Shown: piece after piece, positions 6,468 through 12,985 of the stretch
Numbering within the stretch: the first letter of the stretch is position 1
Layout: each line of letters begins with the position of its first letter
Assembly (NCBI GenBank): GCA_038127535.1
Contig: JAYPHU010000052.1
Span: 1 to 13,227, forward strand
Source of the DNA: JAYPHU01 sp038127535
GTDB lineage: Bacteria; Pseudomonadota; Alphaproteobacteria; Rhodospirillales; UBA2165
Direction of reading: 5' to 3'
DNA length: 13,227 nt
The notes under the pieces: generated by a model
Databases searched by the model: none
Seen by the model: only the letters and a program-made list of their open reading frames with translations
Told to the model about the DNA's origin: nothing
Position numbers and translations under genes: made by a program

Positions 6468-7394
6468 CTAGTCTTCCCAGTACTGGGAGAATTCCGTGGC
6501 GACCGCCTGTTCGTAGGTGACTTCGCCCTCGATCAAGCCGACGGCCCGCTGGAACGCGGCCATGCCTTGAACGAATTCTTCCGTGATGGCGGCGGTGTAA
6601 TACGGCAAGTCCCGTTCCACTACCTGGGCGATCAAGCCGGCCTCCGTGGCGGGGAATAGTTTCTCGCCCACCTTGGTCGCCAGGCTAACATCTTCCTTCA
6701 GCGCCCTATGGGTTTTCACCAAAGCGCGCACTGCGGAGGCGCAGGCGTCCGGCTGTTCGTCGATCATCTTCTGCGAGGTGATCAGCGACGGCATGGTGTA
6801 GTTGAAGGCATTGGGCGGACCGTCGCCCCGGCGTGCATCAATGACCATGGTGCCGGCACCCCGGGTCACCGCGACCTCCGCGCCCATGCCGTTGGCCCAG
6901 AAACCATCAATCTTGCCATCTTCCAGCGCTTGCGCGGCAGTCACGCCGAAGTTCACGTTGTTGCCCTGGAATGCACCGGGGACGGGCGCGATGTTGACCT
7001 TGTCTTTTTCCAGATCAATCCCGGCCTCGATCAAAAGCTGCTTCAAACCCAAATCCACCAGCGGCGCGGCGCCGATGTCAAGGCCCTTCACCGCCTCGAT
7101 ATCGCCCTGCTTGGCGCCCAGGTCCTTGCGCAGGATCAAAAACCAATACATGCCCTGGGCCAAGGACCCCAACAGCTTTCCGCCGTTCCATTCGGGAAAC
7201 GCGTGGGGCGTGGAGTGGGCGGAGCCGCCGACGAACTGGATATCGCCATCCCGCAATACTTCCAGCGTCCGGTCGACGGGAAAGATAAGTTCGAGTTCCA
7301 TGTCCAGGCCTTCTTCCTTGAAGAAGCCGAGTTCCACAGCCGCGGCCGCCGGGAAATAGGAATTGGAAATCAGATCAGGTATGGCGATTTTCAC
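6468..7394 (-). CDS. THI5/NMT1-type periplasmic-binding-fold protein without signal peptide
   Basis: Protein of 308 residues with the ABC-transporter type 2 substrate-binding fold, similar to the NMT1/THI5-like group. It begins MKIAIPDLISNSYFPAAAAVELGFFKEEGL, the first strand and helix of mature proteins of this family, followed by DIQFVGGSAHSTP (51-63), GLDIGA (104-109) and GKIDGFWANG (160-169). The GTG start (7394-7392) is preceded by GGGGAG at 7-base spacing. The in-frame codons upstream reach a stop at 7469-7467 with no alternative start, so the lack of a signal peptide is real. No ABC ATPase or permease is in the window. It may act in the cytoplasm as a ligand-binding protein or an enzyme, as yeast Thi5 does, but the CCCFC motif of Thi5 is absent. 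It is the first gene of the tight operon with the monooxygenase and amidohydrolase. Confidence 0.8.
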   Translation of the reverse strand: MKIAIPDLISNSYFPAAAAVELGFFKEEGLDMELELIFPVDRTLEVLRDGDIQFVGGSAHSTPHAFPEWNGGKLLGSLAQGMYWFLILRKDLGAKQGDIEAVKGLDIGAAPLVDLGLKQLLIEAGIDLEKDKVNIAPVPGAFQGNNVNFGVTAAQALEDGKIDGFWANGMGAEVAVTRGAGTMVIDARRGDGPPNAFNYTMPSLITSQKMIDEQPDACASAVRALVKTHRALKEDVSLATKVGEKLFPATEAGLIAQVVERDLPYYTAAITEEFVQGMAAFQRAVGLIEGEVTYEQAVATEFSQYWED

Positions 7395-7401
7395 GTTGGT
7401 T

Positions 7402-7407
7402 CTCCCC
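7402..7407 (-). promoter_or_regulatory. Ribosome binding site for GTG start at 7394
   Basis: GGGGAG on the - strand, 7 bases before the GTG start codon. It supports the leaderless N-terminus of the binding-fold protein. Confidence 0.75.
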
Positions 7408-7472
7408 TGGAAGGTATCTGGCCCATATACATCATAGCCGCCCCCGATAGGGCAAGACCGGAAGCGTTAAAA

Positions 7473-8222
7473 TTACGCCGTCAGGCCACCGTCCATGATG
7501 ATCGATTGGCCGGTGACAGAGGCCGCGCCCTCGCCCGCCAGATAGGTCACTGCGGCCGCCACCTCTTCCGCCGTCGTCAGCCGGTGCAATGGGATGCGCT
7601 GGAGCATGGCGGCCATATACTCGGGATTGTTGGACGTATGCGCGCGGGGCGGCGACGGGGTGTCGATCCGGCCGGGCGCCACGGCGTTCACGCGGATATT
7701 GTTGGGCGCCCATTCGATGGCCAGCATTTTGGTCATGTTGATCAACCCGGCCTTGGAAACGCCATAGGTCAGCCGGTTCGCCGCGCCTTTAAAGGCAAAG
7801 CTGGAAGAGATGGTGACAATCGCACCACCCTCGCCCCGGTCGATCATCAGCCGGCCGACAGACTGCGTCATGAAGAACGTGCCGCGAAGGTTCACATCGA
7901 AGACCGAGTCCCAATCATCGGGAGAGATATCCAGCGATGTTTGATCCAGGATCGTCCCGCCGTTGTTCACCAATAGGTCGGGCACACCGGCATCCACAGC
8001 AATCGCGGCTACCAGTTGTTCGATCTCTTTCGGCTCCCTGAGGTTGAGAGCATAGGCGTGTACCCTGGCGTCTTTCTTTGCCAGAAGCTCCTCGGTCTCC
8101 GCTAGGTTTTCCCGCTTAGTAGCGGCCAGGGCGAGGTCATAGCCGTGCGCCGCCAGAAATAAGGCTTTGGCTTGTCCGACCCCATAAGACGCGCCGGTGA
8201 TGATCGCGAGTTTTTTGCTCAT
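7473..8222 (-). CDS. Short-chain dehydrogenase/reductase (probably NADP-dependent)
   Basis: Classical SDR of 249 residues interconverting an alcohol and a carbonyl. Visible are the cofactor motif TGASYGVG (9-16), NNGG (86-89, usual form NNAG), Asn111, Ser140, Tyr153 and Lys157 (YGVSK), and the PG motif (183-184). Basic residues after strand 2 (TKR, 35-37) suggest NADP(H). The ATG at 8222 is chosen because it places MSKKLAIITGAS directly before strand 1 with AGGAG 11 bases upstream; an in-frame GTG at 8270 would add 16 residues foreign to the family. Downstream, 78 bases separate it from the binding-protein gene, so it may or may not share that transcript. A role in the same catabolic route is inferred from orientation and position only. 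Confidence 0.85.
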   Translation of the reverse strand: MSKKLAIITGASYGVGQAKALFLAAHGYDLALAATKRENLAETEELLAKKDARVHAYALNLREPKEIEQLVAAIAVDAGVPDLLVNNGGTILDQTSLDISPDDWDSVFDVNLRGTFFMTQSVGRLMIDRGEGGAIVTISSSFAFKGAANRLTYGVSKAGLINMTKMLAIEWAPNNIRVNAVAPGRIDTPSPPRAHTSNNPEYMAAMLQRIPLHRLTTAEEVAAAVTYLAGEGAASVTGQSIIMDGGLTA

Positions 8223-8279
8223 GCTCCGCACTGCTCCTGCAATTTGCGGACGGCGGTCATTTCCCTCCACTCTTCTGAT

Positions 8280-8963
8280 TTAATTGGCTGATGCTACAGC
8301 CCGACGGTCCCGCCATTGCTGGGCGATGGTTTCCGGTTCCCAAATCTTGTTCAACTGATCGCGCACATGCCGCCAGCGGAACCGGATCGAGTTTTTGACC
8401 GCCAGACCGTCATACTTTTTCAACTCGTCCGCAATCGGCGCCCACTTATAGAGAGCATCCATGCTGCGCAGAAAAGCAACGTCATCAATGGGCACTTCAT
8501 CCCAATTGATCCGGCCGACACCGGTGTGAAATTCTTCAGTCGCTTCATCAAAACCGTGGGGCCGGAAGTCGGGCACTTCCTCATCTTCCAAAACCGTGTC
8601 GAAGAGATATAACGCCAGGGCCGTTTGCTCTTCCTGACTCAAGGACGTCGCCTGGCCAATCCGTGCGGTGAGATAGACACAGAGATCTCCCAAACACACC
8701 AAATAGATCTCCCACTTGGCGATGTTAAGGGAGTTGGAAAAAGTTTCGTCCTCAAATAACAGCGTGTATCGGGTGCCCGCCCTGGTTTTGACGTACTGAT
8801 AGAGCGTAATCTGGCTCACATACTTGGATCGGGTCTCTGCGAATCGCGCCAAATCCTCAGGACTGGTGACCGGTTCATCTTTGCGCCAAAAATGGAGGGC
8901 GCGAAGGGCTAACCCTATGAAATAAAACAAATCTTTAAAGACGGATAAGGCTTTTTGCCACAT
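8280..8963 (-). CDS. Conserved hypothetical protein
   Basis: Protein of 227 residues whose function I do not recognise. The N-terminus (about 9-25) is hydrophobic and could form one membrane-associated helix; the rest is soluble, with an acidic stretch at 124-131 and a basic, Trp-rich C-terminal part (WRHVRDQL, WEPETIAQQWRDRR). The block DEPVTSPEDLARFAETRSKYVSQ (29-51) followed by LYQYVKTRAGTRY (54-66) resembles a protein common in Alphaproteobacteria that is sometimes labelled esterase; no lipase GxSxG motif or other catalytic site is visible, so that label is unsupported. No clear ribosome binding site precedes the ATG. It is the most upstream gene of the - strand series, 57 bases from the SDR gene, and divergent from the symporter operon. 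Confidence 0.7.
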   Translation of the reverse strand: MWQKALSVFKDLFYFIGLALRALHFWRKDEPVTSPEDLARFAETRSKYVSQITLYQYVKTRAGTRYTLLFEDETFSNSLNIAKWEIYLVCLGDLCVYLTARIGQATSLSQEEQTALALYLFDTVLEDEEVPDFRPHGFDEATEEFHTGVGRINWDEVPIDDVAFLRSMDALYKWAPIADELKKYDGLAVKNSIRFRWRHVRDQLNKIWEPETIAQQWRDRRAVASAN

Positions 8964-9196
8964 TTAACTATGCTTTTACCCAGACTTGATGTAATTTTGC
9001 TGCTAAATTTATAGGCCTCGGCAAGCCTTCTGGACAAGCTTATCCTCGGTTTGGCTTGCAGGGATGTATAAATTTAGGTCCGATAACATACTAAAGAAAC
9101 GGATCAATACAGGGAGTAAATAAGCCGCGTGGCAACCGACGTAGCGTAACAGTTTCTGCGCGGTATCGGCTTCAACTATGAAGGGGGCTTAAACTC
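8964..9196. promoter_or_regulatory. Divergent intergenic region upstream of symporter operon
   Basis: A gene-free stretch of 233 bases between two divergent genes. It must carry the symporter promoter and probably that of the hypothetical gene. It contains the long inverted repeat at 9003-9077 and, nearer the symporter, a leader segment with competing complementary blocks (9122-9190). It is more AT-rich than the flanking genes in its first half. I could not pick a -10/-35 pair with confidence. Confidence 0.5.
9003..9077. repeat. Two-tier inverted repeat (75 bases, centred on 9040)
   Basis: An 11-base arm CTAAATTTATA (9003-9013) is perfectly complementary to TATAAATTTAG (9067-9077). Inside it, GCAAGCC (9021-9027) is perfectly complementary to GGCTTGC (9053-9059). 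Both pairs share the same centre at 9040, so they stack into one imperfect hairpin, with C-G, T-G, C-G pairs (9017-9019 with 9061-9063) between the tiers and a loop of about 25 bases. No U-run follows on either strand, so it is not a standard terminator. It could be an extended operator, a structured RNA or a relic of a small mobile element; no target-site duplication is obvious. Confidence 0.75.
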
Positions 9197-9463
9197 ATGT
9201 CCGATATCACGCCCGAAGTGCGAGCAGCACACTGGGCAAAAACTAGGAACCTGACGATCCTGACTTTGGTCATCTGGTTCATCTTTTCATTCGTGGTCCA
9301 TTGGTTCGCTAACGACCTGAATGGGTCAACTTTCTTGGGCTTCCCGCTCGGCTACTACATGGCCGCGCAAGGTTCGCTGTTCGTCTTCGTTCTCCAGATT
9401 TTTTATCTCGCCTATGCGCAGAATAAAATCGATGAAGAGTTCGGCGTGGCCGAAGACGAATAG
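9197..9463 (+). CDS. DUF4212 sodium/substrate symporter small subunit
   Basis: Membrane protein of 88 residues, the normal size for the DUF4212 family that accompanies VC_2705-type solute symporters. Two transmembrane helices are visible (about 18-38 and 52-74), separated by a loop with FLGFPLGYYMAAQGS, a family hallmark, and short charged tails. AGGGGG stands 9 bases before the ATG. The large symporter subunit begins 20 bases downstream, so the two are cotranscribed and presumably form one transporter. The leader upstream may be able to fold over the ribosome binding site. Confidence 0.92.
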   Translation: MSDITPEVRAAHWAKTRNLTILTLVIWFIFSFVVHWFANDLNGSTFLGFPLGYYMAAQGSLFVFVLQIFYLAYAQNKIDEEFGVAEDE

Positions 9464-9483
9464 CGGATGAAAGGAACAGCTCA

Positions 9484-11292
9484 ATGAAGGGTAATTTCAT
9501 CGACAATCTGCCAAAAGTATACGGACTGTATACCGGCGGCTTCATCGTCTTCATCCTACTCATGGCCATCCTGGAACAGATGGGCATGGACGCGGAGACA
9601 ATTGGTATTCTCTTTGTCGCATTCACCATCCTGATCTATGCCGGTATTGGCTGGCTGTCACGGACCATGGAAGTTGGCGCGTATTACGTCGCCGGCCGGC
9701 AAGTTCCGGCGGTCTTCAATGGTATGGCGACAGCCGCGGACTGGATGTCCGGCGCGTCCTTCGTGGCGATGGCCGGCGGTATCTACTTCGGCGGTCATGG
9801 GTACCTCGCATTTGTTGTGGGCTGGACCGGCGGCTATGTGCTGGTGGCCTCGCTGATGGCGCCGTATCTGCGTAAGTTCGGCTGCTACACCGTGCCCGAT
9901 TACATCGGCACACGGTATGGCGGCAACCTTGCGCGGCTATGCGCCGTGATCGTTCTTGTGGTTGCGTCCTTCACTTACGTGACCGCACAGATCAATGCCA
10001 CGGGCACGATTGCCGCCCGTGCGCTGCAAATTCCGTTTGAAGTCGGCGTCTGGTTCGGCCTCCTCGGCATCCTGCTGTGCTCCATGCTCGGCGGTATGCG
10101 GGCGGTGACCTGGACCCAGGTGGCGCAGTACATCGTGCTGATCATCGCCTATCTAGTGCCGGTCTTCTGGATGTCCAATAAGCAGGGCTTTGGCCTTATT
10201 CCGGAATTCGCCTACGGCGAAGCCGTGATGCGGGTCGCGGAATTGGAAGTCATGCACAAGGTTGGTGAGCTGAAACCGGTTGCCGGTGTCGGCCTTGCCG
10301 CGTTGACGAAACTTCACAACGATCCCGGCAGCGCCCTGGATAGCTGGAAGTTTGTCACCCTGGCCTTCATGATGATGGCCGGCACGGCGTCCCTGCCGCA
10401 CATTCTGATGCGCTATTTCACCACACCGTCGGTGAAAGCAGCCCGTCAGTCTGTGGCTTGGTCCCTGTTGTTCATCTTCCTGCTGTACTTCACAGCGCCT
10501 GCTTTGGCGACATTCACTAAGTTGCAAATTCTTGATCCGAACCTGGCGACAGGCATCATCGGCAAATCCTTCGCTGATGTCTCGAACCTCGACTGGATCC
10601 AGAAATGGAGCAATGTCGGCTTCCTGAAGATCATCGACAGCAACGGTGACGGCATCCTGCAGATCAACGAATTCTTCATGCGCGGCGACATCGTCGTGCT
10701 GGCAACTCCGGAAATCGCCGGTCTGCCGTTCGTGATCTCGGGCCTTGTTGCCGCCGGTGGTATGGCAGCCGCCATGTCCACGGCTGACGGTCTGCTGCTG
10801 GCAATCGCCAACGCCCTGTCGCACGATCTCTACTACAAGATGATCGACCCGAACGCTGATACCAAGAAGCGTTTGGTTGCGGCACGTGTCCTCTTGATCC
10901 TGATCGGTGCAGCCGGCGCAGCAGTCGCCAGTCTGAAGCTGACCAGTATCTTGGGTGCGGTTGCTTGGGCGTTTAACTTCGCAGCCTCTGGACTGTTCTT
11001 CCCGCTAGTGCTCGGTATCTGGTGGAAGCGGGCCAATCGCGAAGGCGCCGTTGCAGGTATGATCCTCGGCTTTGCCGCGGGCACATACTATCTGGTCCAT
11101 ATCAGATGGCTGGGTGGGGCTGAGATTCTCGACCTCAACCACCTGCGGTTCGGCATTATCGGCATGGCTGTCAGCCTTGTCGCCATGGTCGTCGTCACGC
11201 TGATGACCAAAGAACCGGATCAGGAGACCCAAGACATGGTCGATAATATGCGTATTCCGAAAGGGACGACCGTATTGTCCGGCGATCACTAA
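9484..11292 (+). CDS. Sodium:solute symporter, VC_2705/ActP-like (SSF family)
   Basis: Inner-membrane sodium-coupled transporter of 602 residues, probably importing a short-chain carboxylate; the exact substrate cannot be read from sequence. About 13 hydrophobic segments are visible. SSF landmarks are GRQVPAVFNGMATAADWMSGASF (71-93), TVPDYIGTRYG (136-146), the segment FMMMAGTASLPHILMRYFTT (295-314), and GGMAAAMSTADGLLLAIANALSHDLY (425-450), which contains the Na2-site serine/threonine region. Two soluble insertions occur: about 236-286, and about 350-402. The second contains a 12-residue EF-hand-like loop DSNGDGILQINE (385-396). AAGGA lies 8 bases before the ATG. It pairs with the DUF4212 subunit gene, and a strong terminator follows the stop. 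Confidence 0.93.
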   Translation: MKGNFIDNLPKVYGLYTGGFIVFILLMAILEQMGMDAETIGILFVAFTILIYAGIGWLSRTMEVGAYYVAGRQVPAVFNGMATAADWMSGASFVAMAGGIYFGGHGYLAFVVGWTGGYVLVASLMAPYLRKFGCYTVPDYIGTRYGGNLARLCAVIVLVVASFTYVTAQINATGTIAARALQIPFEVGVWFGLLGILLCSMLGGMRAVTWTQVAQYIVLIIAYLVPVFWMSNKQGFGLIPEFAYGEAVMRVAELEVMHKVGELKPVAGVGLAALTKLHNDPGSALDSWKFVTLAFMMMAGTASLPHILMRYFTTPSVKAARQSVAWSLLFIFLLYFTAPALATFTKLQILDPNLATGIIGKSFADVSNLDWIQKWSNVGFLKIIDSNGDGILQINEFFMRGDIVVLATPEIAGLPFVISGLVAAGGMAAAMSTADGLLLAIANALSHDLYYKMIDPNADTKKRLVAARVLLILIGAAGAAVASLKLTSILGAVAWAFNFAASGLFFPLVLGIWWKRANREGAVAGMILGFAAGTYYLVHIRWLGGAEILDLNHLRFGIIGMAVSLVAMVVVTLMTKEPDQETQDMVDNMRIPKGTTVLSGDH

Positions 11293-11315
11293 GTCTTCTG
11301 TGATCTAATAAAATT

Positions 11316-11349
11316 CGGGGCGAAGCTTGTCTTCGCCCCGTTTTTTTTT
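11316..11349 (+). terminator. Intrinsic terminator of symporter operon
   Basis: A perfect 10-base stem CGGGGCGAAG (11316-11325) and CTTCGCCCCG (11331-11340), closed by the 5-base loop CTTGT, is followed at once by nine T residues (11341-11349). It lies 23 bases after the symporter stop codon and should end transcription of the operon before the small membrane-protein genes. Confidence 0.95.
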
Positions 11350-11387
11350 ATGCTGTTTTCCCTTAATTCTGAGCTTGGATTTCCCCC

Positions 11388-11738
11388 GTGACTGAAGCTT
11401 TTCCCATTTGGGTCATCGGCATCGACTATATCCTTGGTATGGTCATGTGGACCCTGATCGGCCGCACCGGCATGAATATCTTCCTGCGGGAAGATTCCGA
11501 ATTCTTTTTCATGAAGTTCTTTGTCCGGGTGACTAATCCGATCCTCAAGGCCTTTGACCGCATCACCCCGGATTTCCTGATTCGGCCGTTGGTTCCCTTG
11601 TATGTCGCGTGGTTTTTCTTTCTGTTCCGCTTTTACGCTATGCCCTGGGCAATGGGCTACGAAGTCATGGGCATGCTGTCATTCCCGCTCGAAGGGGAGA
11701 TCGCCCGCGGGATCTACGCCATCGGCAGCGGAAAGTAG
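11388..11738 (+). CDS. Small membrane protein, YggT-like
   Basis: Protein of 116 residues with two hydrophobic segments (about 7-26 and 66-90). The layout of an N-terminal helix ending in an Arg-containing turn (TLIGRTGMNIF), then VTNPILKAFDRITPDFLIRPLVP before the second helix, resembles YggT-family membrane proteins, whose role is poorly defined. The GTG start is chosen because a later Met would cut into the first helix; no good ribosome binding site precedes it, so the start is less certain than the frame. It lies behind the symporter terminator and therefore needs its own promoter in the short gap 11350-11387 or upstream. The YggT assignment is tentative. Confidence 0.6.
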   Translation: MTEAFPIWVIGIDYILGMVMWTLIGRTGMNIFLREDSEFFFMKFFVRVTNPILKAFDRITPDFLIRPLVPLYVAWFFFLFRFYAMPWAMGYEVMGMLSFPLEGEIARGIYAIGSGK

Positions 11739-11830
11739 CCCAACCCATCAAGTATTCTTGAGTCGCGATTTTCCCCCAATCAGGACTAAGCTAGCTCTCT
11801 CGAATTTGTTCTAACCGGAGGACCAACGCC

Positions 11831-12100
11831 GTGGCGGCCGCCCTACAGGGTATCGTCAGCTTTTTCTTCTATATGTGGACCGGTCAGCTCGGCCTGCCGT
11901 TCACTTATTGGATCGTCGGCCTGTTGGGAAACTTCACCGTCTTTCTACTTCCGCTCGCACTGTTCGACGATTTGGGCCAAGAAATGAACCGCGCGCAGAT
12001 TTATCACCTTGTGGTCTGCGCTCTCTATTACTTGGTTTCGTCCATCTGCGTGGCCCGCGCGATGGGCTATCGCAAACGGCCAAAGACCTGGCCTTTCTAA
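11831..12100 (+). CDS. Hypothetical small membrane protein
   Basis: Protein of 89 residues that I do not recognise. It has about three hydrophobic segments (5-19, 24-45, 57-76), an acidic loop FDDLGQEMNR (45-54) and a basic C-terminal tail (YRKRPKTWPF), suggesting a three-helix inner-membrane protein with a positively charged cytoplasmic end. The GTG start is supported by CGGAGG ending 9 bases upstream (11816-11821). It lies 92 bases after the YggT-like gene and may share its transcript; two consecutive small membrane genes of this kind suggest a related role, but nothing in sequence shows what it is. Confidence 0.65.
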   Translation: MAAALQGIVSFFFYMWTGQLGLPFTYWIVGLLGNFTVFLLPLALFDDLGQEMNRAQIYHLVVCALYYLVSSICVARAMGYRKRPKTWPF

Positions 12101-12183
12101 ACCTCGTGATGCCTGGAAAAGCAGGGCAAAGCTGATACACTGCGCGCCACCGAATAAAATATGATTTAAAGGGGAAATCAGGG

Positions 12184-12951
12184 ATGAGCAGGCTTCAGGA
12201 TAAAGTCGCTATTGTCACCGGCGCAGCGCAGGGCATCGGCGCGACATACGCGAAAGCGCTGGCGGCGGAAGGCGCCAAGGTGGTGGTTTCGGATATTCTC
12301 GATTGCAGCGAGATAGCAGGTGTCATCGAAAAAGAATACCAGGGCGCGGAAGTCTTGGCCCTTAACACCGATGTCAGCGACGAGGCCGCCTGCAATGATA
12401 TGGTCGCCAAGACGGTCGAGCGGTTCGGCCGGATCGACATCATGGTCTCCAACGCGGCCCTGTTCGGCAACCTGACGCCGGGCCCGTTTGAAGACATTAG
12501 CGCCGATGACTGGGACACACTGATGGCCGTCAATGTCAAAGGCCCATTCCTCTGCGCCAAGGCCGTGGTGCCGCAAATGCGCAAGCAAAAATACGGCAAG
12601 ATCATCAATATCGCTTCCGGCACCCTGTTCAAGGGCACGCCGAACCTTCTGCACTATGTCACGTCCAAGGGCGCGGTCCTGGCCATGACGCGGTCCCTGT
12701 CTCGGGAAGTGGGCGACGACAACATTTGCGTCAACACCATCGCGCCGGGCCTGACCATGAGCGAAAACGTCATCAACAATATGGACGGGGGCCGGTCGAT
12801 CTCGGCAGACCTGACCGTCAACAGCCGCGCTCTCAAGCGCCCACAAGTGCCGGAAGACCTGACGGGCGCACTGATCTTTCTCTCGTCGCCGGAAAGCGAT
12901 TTCATGACCGGGCAGTGCATCGTGGTCGATGGCGGCTCGGTAAACCACTAG
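12184..12951 (+). CDS. Short-chain dehydrogenase/reductase (probably NAD-dependent)
   Basis: Classical SDR of 255 residues. The cofactor motif TGAAQGIG is at 12-19; Asp37 at the end of strand 2 (VVVSD) favours NAD(H). SNAA (89-92) replaces the usual NNAG. The catalytic set is Asn117, Ser145, Tyr158 and Lys162 (YVTSK), with the PG motif at 188-189 and a C-terminal GQCIVVDGGS (243-252). GGGGA lies 8 bases before the ATG. It is not a close copy of the SDR at 7473-8222: cofactor preference and substrate loop differ. The next gene starts 34 bases downstream with its own ribosome binding site, so the two are probably cotranscribed. Substrate unknown. Confidence 0.9.
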   Translation: MSRLQDKVAIVTGAAQGIGATYAKALAAEGAKVVVSDILDCSEIAGVIEKEYQGAEVLALNTDVSDEAACNDMVAKTVERFGRIDIMVSNAALFGNLTPGPFEDISADDWDTLMAVNVKGPFLCAKAVVPQMRKQKYGKIINIASGTLFKGTPNLLHYVTSKGAVLAMTRSLSREVGDDNICVNTIAPGLTMSENVINNMDGGRSISADLTVNSRALKRPQVPEDLTGALIFLSSPESDFMTGQCIVVDGGSVNH

Positions 12952-12985
12952 ATCAACAAACACACCAGATTTTGAAGGATCAATC

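Noticed and set aside
6708..7976. Long + strand open frame of 422 codons opposite the binding-protein and SDR genes
   Set aside because: It spans two genes and their spacer on the other strand, has no family resemblance, and its composition is typical of antisense of GC-rich coding sequence.
10846..10881. Second EF-hand-like loop (DPNADTKKRL) in the symporter
   Set aside because: It lacks Gly at position 6 and an acidic residue at position 12; only the first three ligands match.
11748..11761. Short hairpin TCAAG-TATT-CTTGA after the YggT-like gene as a terminator
   Set aside because: The stem is only 5 bases with little GC and no adjacent T-run, so it is likely to be chance.
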